Assembly: GCF_001890765.1 (NCBI RefSeq) | Contig: NZ_KV878783.1 | Coordinates: 435,028-499,027, forward strand | From: Spirulina major PCC 6313 | GTDB taxonomy: Bacteria; Cyanobacteriota; Cyanobacteriia; Cyanobacteriales; Spirulinaceae | Direction: 5' to 3' | Length of the DNA stretch: 64,000 bases | Shown here: in pieces, positions 8,201 to 17,673 of the stretch | Layout of the letters: each line of letters opens with the position of its first letter | How positions within the stretch are numbered: the first letter of the stretch is position 1 | Position numbers and translations under genes: made by a program | The notes under the pieces: model-generated | The model's database searches: none | Told to the model about the DNA's origin: nothing | What the model saw: the letters and a program-made list of their open reading frames with translations, nothing else

Positions 8201-9256
8201 ATGACCCAAACCCGTGATACATTTCCCATCCGGATGCAACTGACGGCGATGAAATTGCCGGAGGGTCGTCATCAAGCGATCGCCGCCAGTCATGATCAAC
8301 GGTCTCAAATCACCCTAGCCGCCCCCACGGAAGAGACCACCCCCCAAGCTTGCACCTTGGTCATCTATCCCGGCGAACCCAGTGAACTCCTCGTGCGTCT
8401 CGAAAACCTCACGGCAGACCCCCTCCGAGTTGCCCTAGATGTGCTCGGAAATTTTCCGGCCCACTGGTGTCAGGTGGGGGGCGAAGGCAATGAAATTCCC
8501 CCCGCTGGCCGGATGGAGGTGGTGCTGTATTTTCAGGTGGAGGCGGATTTTTTTGAGTCGCCCCTGGGGCCTCCAGCCGGAACCCCCTTACAATTGGACT
8601 ACGCGGGTCAGTTTGTCGCCACCTACACCACCACCACCGGGGGACAACCGACCCAGCAGGCGGCGGAGTTTCAAGTGTTGGTGCGGCCGCGGAGCTTGTA
8701 TTTAGATTTCTTGCCCGATGTCTACCGGGAGGTGGATTTTGTCGGCCGGTTTCTCAAGATTTTTGAGCAGGCTTTTGAGCCGGATGTGCAGATCCTCAAT
8801 AGTTTGTGGGCGTATTTACATCCCCGCACAGCACCGGATGCGTTGATTCCGTTTTTGGCCTATTGGGTGGGGTGGCCGTTGACCCCCCAACTTTCCCTGG
8901 CCACCCAGCGACGGTTGATTGCGGGGGCTTTGCAGTTGTACCGCTGGCGGGGAACGCGGCGGGGTCTCAAGTATGCGATTCACCTGTTTACCGACTTGCC
9001 GTTCGAGGGGAATGGGGGGGAAGATCCCGCGATTCAAATTACAGAGATCGGAGGGCGGGGCTTTGTGCTGGGGGAAACGCGCTTGGGTCGGGGGGCGACA
9101 ATGGGGGGAGGACAGCCCTATCATTTTGTGGTGGAGTTGCGATCGCCTTCCGCTAACCCGATCGATCCTGACCTCGTTCGTAAAGTTATCGAACAAGAAA
9201 AACCAGCTTTCTGTAGTTATGAACTATACATAATAAGTGAAGATACGGAGGCTTAA
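8201..9256 (+). CDS. Phage tail protein I-like baseplate protein (CIS)
   Basis: A 351-aa protein whose C-terminal half (about 170-345) matches the phage tail protein I / CIS Cis12-like domain: LYLDFLPDVYREVDFVGRFL, LHPRTAPDALIPFLAYWVGW and LYRWRGTRRGLKYAIHLFTD. The N-terminal half is an Ig-like beta region (VIYPGEPSELLVRLENL...) resembling the N-terminal domains of the two membrane proteins at 12.7 and 14.9 kb, which hints that they share a binding mode. I prefer the ATG at 8201 to an upstream TTG at 8195. It is 41 nt after the gpJ-like gene. In characterised systems this protein connects wedge and spike; that role is inferred here. Confidence 0.84.
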   Translation: MTQTRDTFPIRMQLTAMKLPEGRHQAIAASHDQRSQITLAAPTEETTPQACTLVIYPGEPSELLVRLENLTADPLRVALDVLGNFPAHWCQVGGEGNEIPPAGRMEVVLYFQVEADFFESPLGPPAGTPLQLDYAGQFVATYTTTTGGQPTQQAAEFQVLVRPRSLYLDFLPDVYREVDFVGRFLKIFEQAFEPDVQILNSLWAYLHPRTAPDALIPFLAYWVGWPLTPQLSLATQRRLIAGALQLYRWRGTRRGLKYAIHLFTDLPFEGNGGEDPAIQITEIGGRGFVLGETRLGRGATMGGGQPYHFVVELRSPSANPIDPDLVRKVIEQEKPAFCSYELYIISEDTEA

Positions 9257-9362
9257 CTGGATTTGTATGGGTCGAACAAATGCAGGGTGAGGATCAAGGC
9301 AGAGCAACAGTGAACAAATATATCAGTGGTGATTGCCCCAGGTTTGTGTTGGAGAAAAAGGT

Positions 9363-10754
9363 ATGATTTCGGATTGGTTTCCCCCACCCCTACAACCGTT
9401 TCAGCGGTTACAGGTCACCGATGGCTTGCTGATGAATGCGGAGCGATGGCAACTTGCCCACCGTTACCATCGCCAAAGCCATAGTTTTCACTATCAATCG
9501 CTGTATCAAGCCGGGATTGTCTATGGTCTGGGGGTGCGGGTGATCGTGGCTCCGACGGAGGTGCGATCGCAATATCAAGATGGTCGTTGGCTCGAAATTC
9601 AGCCGGGGATGGCGATCGATCTTCACGGTAATTTTGTTGTCGTCACGGAACCGATTTCCTTCCGCCTCGCCTCGGAAAACTTCACCCCCACGCCCCTACC
9701 GGTCTATCTCACCATCCGCCATGTAGACCCCGATTCCCTGACCCGGAAATCGGTTTCCCCCCTGGTCAAAGAAACCTTCCGCATTGATGAAAAAACCACC
9801 GCCCCCCAAGCCAACGAGATCGAACTCTGTCGGCTCCTCTTGCCATCGAGTGGGCAAACGGTGACGCTGCAAAATGCCCCGGATGTGTTTCGTCCCCAGA
9901 TTAACCAACCCAACTTGCTCCATCGGGTGTTAGTGCGGGCCCGCCCCCACGGGAGTGTAGTCCTGGGCCGGGGGGAGCAGACCCCTGATCCTGATTTCCA
10001 GGCGTTTGGGGATTTTCTCGCCAGTGCCGTTTACCAATACCCCCACCTCAACGGCCATCTAGATGATGCTCCCCACCCCCTCCACCCCGACCATCCTCCC
10101 ACCTGTGATTTTCTCTATGTCCGCAATCCAAACCCCTGGAGTGAATTAGAGATCGGGGGACTGAGTCGGCATTTGGAAGCGGGTAAGTTGCTCTGTGCGG
10201 AGTTGACGCAGTGGGATGATGACTTGAGCGCGTTGATGGGGCTTTACGGGGAATTGCAGCGGGCGATCGCCGAAGCGGAACAAGACCCCAGCTTAACCTC
10301 CGTCCGTCACGAACTGGCCACGGAATTTCAGGCGATCCAACACCAAATCCTCGCCCAGCTTCAGGTCAGCTATCCGGTGGTGGCGGATCTCGCGGCCCAA
10401 TTTCACACCCCCGTCCAGGCCATCTTGAGCACCGCCCATCCACTCCGGTGTGAACCGTTTACCTTTGCACTTCTGCCCACAATTGAGGGTCAGCCGATCT
10501 TCATGGCGGCCGGGGGTGGAATTGTGATTATTCTGGGGGATCTGACCTCTGCTTGGCGGCGCGATCGCACCTTCCCCCTGAGCACAGCCACCCTCCGCGA
10601 AACCCAAGAACTCGGCATCAACCTACTCCACTTCGCCTGGCGACGACAGCAACTGATGGAATGGCAACAGCACTTCAACGTCTCCGTGCCTCCTGCTCTG
10701 ACTCAAGATGCGATCAACCCCCTCCTCGCTAGCCTTGAAAAAATCACGGAGTAA
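9363..10754 (+). CDS. Unrecognised CIS-cluster protein
   Basis: A 463-aa protein I cannot name. The first 100 residues have a pattern I associate with CIS-cluster accessory proteins: RLQVTDGLLMNAERWQLAHR, a repeated-His/Tyr segment, GIVYGLGVRV and IQPGMAIDLHGNFVVV. The C-terminal 90 residues contain a hydrophobic AAGGGIVIILGD strand followed by ATLRETQELGINLLHFAWRR, which loosely recalls DUF4159-type sequences. No signal peptide or membrane helix. The ATG at 9363 is preferred to an upstream start at 9333. It sits 106 nt after the gpI-like gene and 15 nt before the sensor gene, so a structural or adaptor role in the injection system is likely but unproven. Confidence 0.7.
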   Translation: MISDWFPPPLQPFQRLQVTDGLLMNAERWQLAHRYHRQSHSFHYQSLYQAGIVYGLGVRVIVAPTEVRSQYQDGRWLEIQPGMAIDLHGNFVVVTEPISFRLASENFTPTPLPVYLTIRHVDPDSLTRKSVSPLVKETFRIDEKTTAPQANEIELCRLLLPSSGQTVTLQNAPDVFRPQINQPNLLHRVLVRARPHGSVVLGRGEQTPDPDFQAFGDFLASAVYQYPHLNGHLDDAPHPLHPDHPPTCDFLYVRNPNPWSELEIGGLSRHLEAGKLLCAELTQWDDDLSALMGLYGELQRAIAEAEQDPSLTSVRHELATEFQAIQHQILAQLQVSYPVVADLAAQFHTPVQAILSTAHPLRCEPFTFALLPTIEGQPIFMAAGGGIVIILGDLTSAWRRDRTFPLSTATLRETQELGINLLHFAWRRQQLMEWQQHFNVSVPPALTQDAINPLLASLEKITE

Positions 10755-10769
10755 TTTGAGCCTGACCCT

Positions 10770-12692
10770 ATGCCTGTTCTTTCCATTCGTCGCACCTTAC
10801 CGATCCTGATCGTGACCCCGATTCTCGTCACGATCGTTTTGAGTGGCTTTCTCTCCTATGTCAATAGCCGCAAAGCCGTGGAAACGCTGGCGCTCAAAAT
10901 TAGCCAGGGGACAACCGACTCCATCAAGGAATATCTTCGGGCTGTTATGGATAAACCCCAATCGGCCCTCAAGGCTTCCACCGCAGCCCTGACCTCGGAG
11001 CAGTTTCAAACCCCCGATTTAATTATCCAACGCCTGTGGGATGTGACGAACCAACCTAATCTTGTGGATAATTTGTATGTGGGTCAAAGTAACGGTAACT
11101 TTTTAGGGATTTTTCCCTGGTCGGATGGCAGTCCTTCCCTCGAAGTCCGAACCCAGGATACGGCACCGCAGTTGACGGTCTATCGTCTCAATGCGCTTGG
11201 GGAACCGGCAGATCTCCTTGAAACTCGGAACTACGACCCCCGTGAGCGTCCGTGGTATCAGGCCGCCTTACAGTTAGAGGCAGGCACGACGGGATGGAGT
11301 GAGGTGTATCCCTATGCTGCTACGGCAGAACTGGGCATCACGGCGATCGCACCGCTGTACGACGAAAATCGTTCGCTCTATGCCGTCTTTGCCATTGATG
11401 TCAGCCTGTCGGATATCCAAGGGTTTCTGCAAACGTTAGATATTAGCCCGTCGGGGGAAGCGTTCGTGATCGATCGCGATGGCCAGATTATTGCCACCTC
11501 AACGGAGCAATCCACGGCGCTGGAAACCGGCGATGAGCTTGAACGGGTCTCAGCTCTTGAGTTGAATGATCCCAATCATATCGGTCTGATGTCGCAACTT
11601 CAGGCACATCTAGAGGAGGACTGGTCGAATGCTGAGACGGCGGAGTATTTTCCCTTAATGGTCAATGGGGTCAAGCAGTTTGTGGGCATCGTTCCCTTTC
11701 AGGACGAGCAAGGGTTGGATTGGCTGATGGTGGTGGCAATTCCGGAGACGGATTTTCAGGATATTATTTTGGCGAATACCCGATCCACTGTTTTGATTGG
11801 GTCGATTATTGCGGTGTTGGCGATCGCCCTCGGACTCGTGGTGGCGCGTTGGCTTGTCGTTCCCATTGAACGCCTCAACAATGCGGCCCTGTCGATCGAA
11901 AATAACACCTTTCAAAGTTTTACCCTGGATGCGATCACCAAGCGTCAAGATGAACTGGGGACTTTAAGCCAAGTGTTTCAACGCATGGGCCAAGTGATTA
12001 TGTCCAGTCAGGCCAGTTTGCGCGAACAGATGGACGAACTTGAAGCGGAGGTGGCGAAGGCGAAGTATCAAGACAAAACGAAGCCGGGTGCTTTTAGCCT
12101 GGGGACGGTGGAGGGTTTATTGGCGCGATCGCGTCAGCACCGCGCCACGATCAGCCAAAATCAAGACATTGACCTCCCGGCACTCTTGAAAAATGTCCCC
12201 TACTTTCACCATCTTGAGGCCGCCGATATCAACACCCTAATCACCCTGGGGGAGCGTCAAACCCTACCAGCCAAAACGGTCATTTTCCGCGAAAATGAAC
12301 CCGGCGATGCCTTTTTCGTGATTCTGTCCGGCGAAGTAGAAATCTATGTCGAAGCCCTCGATAAATTTCTCACCACCCTTGCCCGTGGTACCTTTTTCGG
12401 TGAACTGTCCCTCCTGCTTGGTATTCCCCGCACCGCCACCGTGCGCACCACCCAAGAAACCACCATGTTCATCTTGAAACAAACCGGACTACGCTACCTG
12501 TTGCAGAAACATCCCGAAATCAACGAACAGATTATCCAAGCTCTCCATACCCACAAAGCAGAGTTGGAATCCCGCAAGGATCTGTTGATGACCGATGAAA
12601 ACGATGCTGCCAACTTTACCGCCAATCCCATGACCTGGATTCGCGATCGCATGCACCGCATTTTTGGCTCCTCCTCGACCCCATCCTCCTAA
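10770..12692 (+). CDS. Membrane sensor with dCache-like, HAMP and cyclic-nucleotide-binding domains
   Basis: A 640-aa protein. A membrane helix at about 10-32 is followed by an extracytoplasmic dCache-type region to about 335 (YNPRERPWY-type motif seen as YDPRERPWYQAAL near residue 154). A second helix follows at about 338-360, then a HAMP region (VVPIERLNNAALSIENN) and a helical linker. The last 170 residues are a cAMP/cGMP-binding fold (about 467-600), with GDAFFVILSGEVEIYVE and the phosphate-binding cassette GTFFGELSLLLGIPRTATV. There is no kinase, cyclase or methyl-acceptor domain. Being 15 nt after one CIS-cluster gene and 3 nt before the next, it is almost certainly in the same transcript. 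I infer that it gates or localises the machine in response to an external ligand and a cyclic nucleotide. Confidence 0.82.
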   Translation: MPVLSIRRTLPILIVTPILVTIVLSGFLSYVNSRKAVETLALKISQGTTDSIKEYLRAVMDKPQSALKASTAALTSEQFQTPDLIIQRLWDVTNQPNLVDNLYVGQSNGNFLGIFPWSDGSPSLEVRTQDTAPQLTVYRLNALGEPADLLETRNYDPRERPWYQAALQLEAGTTGWSEVYPYAATAELGITAIAPLYDENRSLYAVFAIDVSLSDIQGFLQTLDISPSGEAFVIDRDGQIIATSTEQSTALETGDELERVSALELNDPNHIGLMSQLQAHLEEDWSNAETAEYFPLMVNGVKQFVGIVPFQDEQGLDWLMVVAIPETDFQDIILANTRSTVLIGSIIAVLAIALGLVVARWLVVPIERLNNAALSIENNTFQSFTLDAITKRQDELGTLSQVFQRMGQVIMSSQASLREQMDELEAEVAKAKYQDKTKPGAFSLGTVEGLLARSRQHRATISQNQDIDLPALLKNVPYFHHLEAADINTLITLGERQTLPAKTVIFRENEPGDAFFVILSGEVEIYVEALDKFLTTLARGTFFGELSLLLGIPRTATVRTTQETTMFILKQTGLRYLLQKHPEINEQIIQALHTHKAELESRKDLLMTDENDAANFTANPMTWIRDRMHRIFGSSSTPSS

Positions 12693-12695
12693 ACC

Positions 12696-14930
12696 ATGGC
12701 AGAAAATTTAATTGATACCTACATTTTCCCCAAGGAAATTGACTTTCAGCCCGGTGGTCCGCCCTCCGGATTTGATGTGGAAGTGGTCAATGACAGTGCC
12801 GTCTTTGCGGGCTTTCAACTCGAAGTGCAAGCAGCGGGCGCAATCAGCAATCGCCGTCCCGATTGGTATCAAATTTCCCCCGAAGTCAGTTCCAAAACGC
12901 CCCCAGGGGATGCGACTCGGTTCCATATCACCCTCATTGACAGTCCGGTGCCGGGATTTGTAGGGTTGATGAACATTACGGTGCGGGTGTTTTCCTTGGA
13001 GTTACCCGATGAAGACCGGGAGGTGATTCGGGTCAATGTGCAGCAGGGCAATATCCCGATTCCGTTGCAATTGAGCCTTCCCATTCAGGACTTTCGCACT
13101 GATCCGGGGGAACAGATCGAAATTCCGGTGAAGGTGTATAACCCCAGTCAACTCACGACCCTGGCGACGGTGCGTCTTCAGGGGCTAAATGCCAGTTGGT
13201 TACGCCAAGGCAGTGAACGACAGGTGGACATTGGCGCGGGTCAAGCAGGGACGGTGACGTTTATTTGTCAGTTGCCCGACACGGTGCAGACGGTCAGCCG
13301 GGACTATCCCCTCACGTTTACGGCTACCCATAGCCAAGGGCCACCAGCAGAAGCGATCGCCACCCTCGATGTGAGCCCCTCTGGAAAACTCCTCTTTCGC
13401 ACCACCCCTGAGGAGCGACTCGTGCCGGCGAAGTGGGGATGGCTGCCGGGTTGGTATGCGCCATCGGTGCAATATCAACTCGAATGGCAGAACAGCAGTA
13501 ATTTAAAACAGGACGTGCGGGTGCAGTGGCACAACAGCAGCGAATTTAAAGGAATTCGTTGCCAGATGACCCCGGAATTGTTAGCGATCGCCCCCGGTGA
13601 AAAAGGCACGATCACCCTTGAGGTCAAAGCTCGCCGTCCCCTCCTGGGCTTGAAACGCCTCCGCAATCTCGAAATCGGCACCCTCCTGTCTGACCAACGC
13701 TTAGGCACCTCCACCCCCGGCCGCAAATACATCAAACTGCGAATCACCCCGATGATTCCGCTTTGGACATTTCTCGGAGCCATTCCGCTGCTGATTTATC
13801 TCCTCTGGGCGCTGTCGTGGTTAAATCCGAATAATACCCGCTACGGCCATCAGGCTGCGGTCAATACCGTTGCCCTCGACGGCCTGGGGAATAAAGTGAT
13901 CAGCGGCTCGACGGATCAAGATATTCGCCTCTGGCGAGTGCCGGGCTTTCTCTTGCCCTGGATTCGTCAGGATATGGGCAAACTGGGGGAAACAACGAAA
14001 GCGGTGCGGGTGGTGAAATATCGCCCGGTGGATAATAACCAGGTGGTGGCGGGCTTAGAAAATGGAGATATTCAAATTTGGGATGTCTTGGCTGTGGGCG
14101 ACCGACTGGATAGTTTTTTCTATCGCAAAGATGACCGGGTGTTGGCGTTGCAATATAGCCAGGACTCGCGCTGGCTCTACAGTGGCCATGGCAGTGGCTT
14201 GGTGTTGCAGTGGGATGTGGATCATGATTGGGCGGAGTTTGCTCGCCTGGAGCCGGGGTTCCGGGAGCCGGAGCGATCGCGCCAATTTGACTTTGCCGTG
14301 TATGGATTGAGTTTTGTTGATCAGGCAGATGACCAATTAGCTGTGGCCGGTCGGTTTAATCAACTGGTTTTGTGGGATTTGACCACGGACGACCTCAAAA
14401 CCCTGCCCTACCGGGAAGGGGGCAAGGACGACTATATTCTCAGCATCGACAGTGCCGAATTCCGCCCCACGCTCCTCGCCACCGCAGACAATCAAGGCTG
14501 GATCACCCTCTGGGATCTAGAGACCTGCCAGACGAGCGATCGCCCCTGCGAAATCATTGATCAATGGCCCGACGGCCATGGCGGCAAAGCCGTGCAGAGC
14601 GTTGCCTTGAGCGACAATGCCTGTTACCTTGTCAGCGGCGGGGCCGACGGTCGCGTCATGCTCTGGCCCCTCAACCCCAACGGCACTCGCGCCAATCAAT
14701 ACAACCAAGGCCTCGAAATCGATCGCTCCCTTCCCACCCGCCAAGGCAACCGCTTTTGGGGCGAAAAACTCTATCCCACGGTGCGCGGGGTGGCGATTCA
14801 ACGATTGCAGTACTCCTTACTGGTGGCCAGTGGCAGTGAAGATACCCAAGTTCGCGTCAGTGAAACAGAGCACATGCCCCAACTCGGCTGTGATCTTCTG
14901 CCGCACTCGGCAGGAGAAGACCAGTCATGA
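12696..14930 (+). CDS. Membrane protein with Ig-like N-terminus and WD40 C-terminus
   Basis: A 744-aa protein with one central membrane helix (PLWTFLGAIPLLIYLLWALS, about 353-372). The N-terminal 350 residues are repeated beta-sandwich-like segments (EIPVKVYNPSQLTTLATVRL; GEKGTITLEVKARRPL). After the helix come WD40 repeats from about 385 to the end: GHQAAVNTVALDGLGNKVIS, then SGSTDQDIRLW, NGDIQIWD, DNQGWITLWD and GGADGRVMLW. There is no cleavable signal peptide. It overlaps the next gene by ATGA and starts 3 nt after the sensor gene, so expression is tightly coupled. WD40 propellers bind proteins, so a membrane scaffold for the injection machine is the natural inference. Confidence 0.8.
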   Translation: MAENLIDTYIFPKEIDFQPGGPPSGFDVEVVNDSAVFAGFQLEVQAAGAISNRRPDWYQISPEVSSKTPPGDATRFHITLIDSPVPGFVGLMNITVRVFSLELPDEDREVIRVNVQQGNIPIPLQLSLPIQDFRTDPGEQIEIPVKVYNPSQLTTLATVRLQGLNASWLRQGSERQVDIGAGQAGTVTFICQLPDTVQTVSRDYPLTFTATHSQGPPAEAIATLDVSPSGKLLFRTTPEERLVPAKWGWLPGWYAPSVQYQLEWQNSSNLKQDVRVQWHNSSEFKGIRCQMTPELLAIAPGEKGTITLEVKARRPLLGLKRLRNLEIGTLLSDQRLGTSTPGRKYIKLRITPMIPLWTFLGAIPLLIYLLWALSWLNPNNTRYGHQAAVNTVALDGLGNKVISGSTDQDIRLWRVPGFLLPWIRQDMGKLGETTKAVRVVKYRPVDNNQVVAGLENGDIQIWDVLAVGDRLDSFFYRKDDRVLALQYSQDSRWLYSGHGSGLVLQWDVDHDWAEFARLEPGFREPERSRQFDFAVYGLSFVDQADDQLAVAGRFNQLVLWDLTTDDLKTLPYREGGKDDYILSIDSAEFRPTLLATADNQGWITLWDLETCQTSDRPCEIIDQWPDGHGGKAVQSVALSDNACYLVSGGADGRVMLWPLNPNGTRANQYNQGLEIDRSLPTRQGNRFWGEKLYPTVRGVAIQRLQYSLLVASGSEDTQVRVSETEHMPQLGCDLLPHSAGEDQS

Positions 14931-17656
14931 CCATGGAAGACCTCACCGAACAGCGGCGGAACCACCTCAACACGATCGGCGGCCCCTTTGGGATTATTCT
15001 CAACCCGTCCGGGGACATTGTCGCCATGGCAGGCGGGACTTGTACCCTGAGTGTGACGCTGATTAATGAAGGGGGCAGCAATCCCTTGGTCAATGTCATG
15101 ATTGACGAAACCTCCCAACCGGTGCGGCAATGGTGTGTGAATCCGGAACAGCGGTTGGCCTTGGGCGATCGCCAAAGTAGCGAGATCATCTTTGACATTC
15201 AACTCCCCCTCACGATCGCGCCGGGCTATTATACCTACGTCCTCGTCATCGATGCCCCCGATCACTACCCCGAAGATACCCCGATTCTGATCGACGGGCG
15301 CATCCAAGTGCAGCCCTACGTCCAGGAAGTCCACCTCGCCAGTGATCCCACCTTTCTGATTCAGCCGTCCACCTCCGCGATCAAGCCGGTTCCCCTCCAA
15401 CCCGGCCAGAGTCTAGAGGTGCTGGTCTTGGTGCAAAATCGTTCCGATCGCGTCGATCGCTTTCGCCTAGTCTGTCCGGATCTCGACCCATCCTGGTACG
15501 AGATTGAATATGAAGAGGGTGTGTCCGTGGGGGGCATCATCAGCACCGAAAGCAGCCTCGAACTCAACCCCAATGATCACGGGGAAATTCGCTTGATCAT
15601 TACACCGTCATCCGACACCAAGGCGGGGGTCTATGCACCGACAGTCTATATCCGCTCGGCCAATCAACCGGATTTAGCCCTCCTCGATGTGATCTATTTC
15701 CGGGTGTTGCCAGTGTATCTGCTCACCACTGAGTTAGTGGTGATTGTGGGCAATATCAGCAAAATGAATGGGCAATATGTGCTGTTCCTCAGTAATGAAG
15801 GCAACACCGATCGCACCATTCGCACCCAGATCAGCAGTGTCAAAGATGAGGCGGTCTGCACCTTTACCCTGTCGCCGGAACAGGTCTTTCTGCCGCCGGG
15901 CGGGTCAGCGGCGATCACCCTAGAAATTGAACCGAAATACCGCTGGAAACAGCCGTTTTATGGCCGGGTGATTGATTTTGCCCTGGAGCTTGAAGACCTC
16001 AATGAGCATCCCCTGCTAAACGATCGCTTTGCTGGAACGTTGGTGTGGGATGGTCGGCCCTGGTGGCAGTTTTTATTGGTGATCCTGACGGGGTTGGGGC
16101 TGTTGGGGGTTTTGATCTTTACGATTTGGCTGCTCTTACCCCGGCCGCCGCGATCGCCCGATATTCTCGACTTCTATCCCCAACGCAACTACTACAGCGA
16201 AGAAGACAACAAAGCCGTGCGCCTCAACTGGCAGATTGCCAACCCCGAACGCTTGATGACGATCCAAGTCGAGGGAGCATCCCCCGATGGCTTAATTCTC
16301 AGCCGCGCCGTCACCTACAACTTCACCGCCGGGATTCCGGAAGCCCTCACAGACTACTGCACCCTAGAAGAAGTTTTGCTCTGCGCCAATGTGCCCACCG
16401 ATGCCCGCGCCGCCGGTGACTATATTTTTGAATTGACCGCCACCCCCATTCCCCAACGGCGACGGAGCTTACTCAGTCGGATCTGGCGCACCACGCTCCA
16501 GGCCGCCAAAGAGCAAACCAATGTGATCCGCATTACCGGCATTCCCATTCCCCGCGTCATTCAGTTTGGGGCAACGGCGACGAATTATACTGCGATCGCC
16601 CAACCCCCAACCCGTCCGAACACCGCCCCATCGCCCGACGACCCCCCGGCGGAGAGTCCCATTAACTTCAGAACCCCAATCTTCAGCATTCAACCCCCCC
16701 GCAATGCCAACGGCGACCCCAACGTCATCGTCAATCCCCCAGAACCCGCCCCCCCCACCGCCAATTCCCCCGACCCCCCGGATGATCCGCCGCCCCCCTT
16801 CGATGGCATTCGGCTCAATTGGTCGATCACCGCTCCCCGCTACATTAAAGAACTCCGCCTCGTGGGTCGTGATGGGGAAGGCGTGCCCGTGACGGACTCG
16901 ATCACCTACGATTTTCGAGACGGTATCCCCGCCGCCCTCACCGATGTCTGTGGGTTCACCACGCCCCCCCCCGATCCCGCTGTCCCCAATCAACCCGCCG
17001 CCGCTCAATTAGTCTGCCAATCCGTCCCCACCGCCGTCCGCAAGCCGGGAACCTACACCTTTGAACTCACCGTCATTTCCACCCAACCCACCCCAGACCC
17101 CCCCCAACCCACGGTGACCGATCCGATTCAAGTCCTAGCCGCTCCGATTACGATTGCTGCCTTGACGATCAACGGTGAAGAAGCGCTGCCGAAATATGTG
17201 CTGGCGTTGCGGGCCGGTCAGCCGCTCCTCCTCACGATTGGGTGGGAAGTAATCGGCAGTGAAGATATTGCCGTCGAACTTTTGCCCTCGCCGGGCAGTG
17301 TGCCCAATGTGGGGGCGATCGCCTATCCCCTCAGTCAGGAGCCGGGTACAGAGGTGATTACCCTCCAGGCCACCAATGGGGCGGGGGATGCCGTGAGTCG
17401 CACCGTCACTATTGAAAAAACCTTGGTCGAAGCGGCTCCCGGTGAATTGCCGGGTGCACCGGGCGCACCGGGCGCACCTGCGGGAGCACCCGCGCCGGGA
17501 GCGCCCCCGGCTGCACCGGGCGCACCGGGTGGGGGCCCACCCACACCGCCATCGGATGAAGCGCCGCCGTTGCCCACACCCCGGACGGGTTCGCCGCCAG
17601 TCCCCCCCGGTCGGAATGCGCCGCCGCCGTCGGAACTTCCCCCCACCCTATATTGA
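14927..17656 (+). CDS. Membrane protein with Ig-like domains and Pro/Gly-rich tail
   Basis: A 909-aa protein of the same architecture class as its upstream neighbour. It has an Ig-like N-terminal region (about 20-370, with SLELNPNDHGEIRLIITPSS), one strong membrane helix (about 380-402, FLLVILTGLGLLGVLIFTIW) and a long distal part. The distal part contains two copies of an RLNW-x-I repeat unit (near 426 and 632) separated by a Pro-rich linker, a further beta-rich region, and a collagen-like Gly-Ala-Pro tail over about the last 70 residues. The start ATG at 14927 overlaps the upstream stop (ATGA); a second ATG at 14933 is possible. Sequence composition at the tail is low-complexity, so shadow frames appear on the other strand. 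A structural or anchoring role is inferred. Confidence 0.8.
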   Translation: MTMEDLTEQRRNHLNTIGGPFGIILNPSGDIVAMAGGTCTLSVTLINEGGSNPLVNVMIDETSQPVRQWCVNPEQRLALGDRQSSEIIFDIQLPLTIAPGYYTYVLVIDAPDHYPEDTPILIDGRIQVQPYVQEVHLASDPTFLIQPSTSAIKPVPLQPGQSLEVLVLVQNRSDRVDRFRLVCPDLDPSWYEIEYEEGVSVGGIISTESSLELNPNDHGEIRLIITPSSDTKAGVYAPTVYIRSANQPDLALLDVIYFRVLPVYLLTTELVVIVGNISKMNGQYVLFLSNEGNTDRTIRTQISSVKDEAVCTFTLSPEQVFLPPGGSAAITLEIEPKYRWKQPFYGRVIDFALELEDLNEHPLLNDRFAGTLVWDGRPWWQFLLVILTGLGLLGVLIFTIWLLLPRPPRSPDILDFYPQRNYYSEEDNKAVRLNWQIANPERLMTIQVEGASPDGLILSRAVTYNFTAGIPEALTDYCTLEEVLLCANVPTDARAAGDYIFELTATPIPQRRRSLLSRIWRTTLQAAKEQTNVIRITGIPIPRVIQFGATATNYTAIAQPPTRPNTAPSPDDPPAESPINFRTPIFSIQPPRNANGDPNVIVNPPEPAPPTANSPDPPDDPPPPFDGIRLNWSITAPRYIKELRLVGRDGEGVPVTDSITYDFRDGIPAALTDVCGFTTPPPDPAVPNQPAAAQLVCQSVPTAVRKPGTYTFELTVISTQPTPDPPQPTVTDPIQVLAAPITIAALTINGEEALPKYVLALRAGQPLLLTIGWEVIGSEDIAVELLPSPGSVPNVGAIAYPLSQEPGTEVITLQATNGAGDAVSRTVTIEKTLVEAAPGELPGAPGAPGAPAGAPAPGAPPAAPGAPGGGPPTPPSDEAPPLPTPRTGSPPVPPGRNAPPPSELPPTLY

Positions 17657-17673
17657 GGAGCTTGGAGTCCCCT

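Noticed and set aside
5544-9256. Prophage
   Set aside because: Only baseplate genes are present, no integrase, portal, capsid, terminase or lysis genes, and the neighbours fit a contractile injection system.
16469-17008. Gly-rich 179-aa minus-strand frame
   Set aside because: Shadow of the Pro-rich linker of the 909-aa membrane protein.
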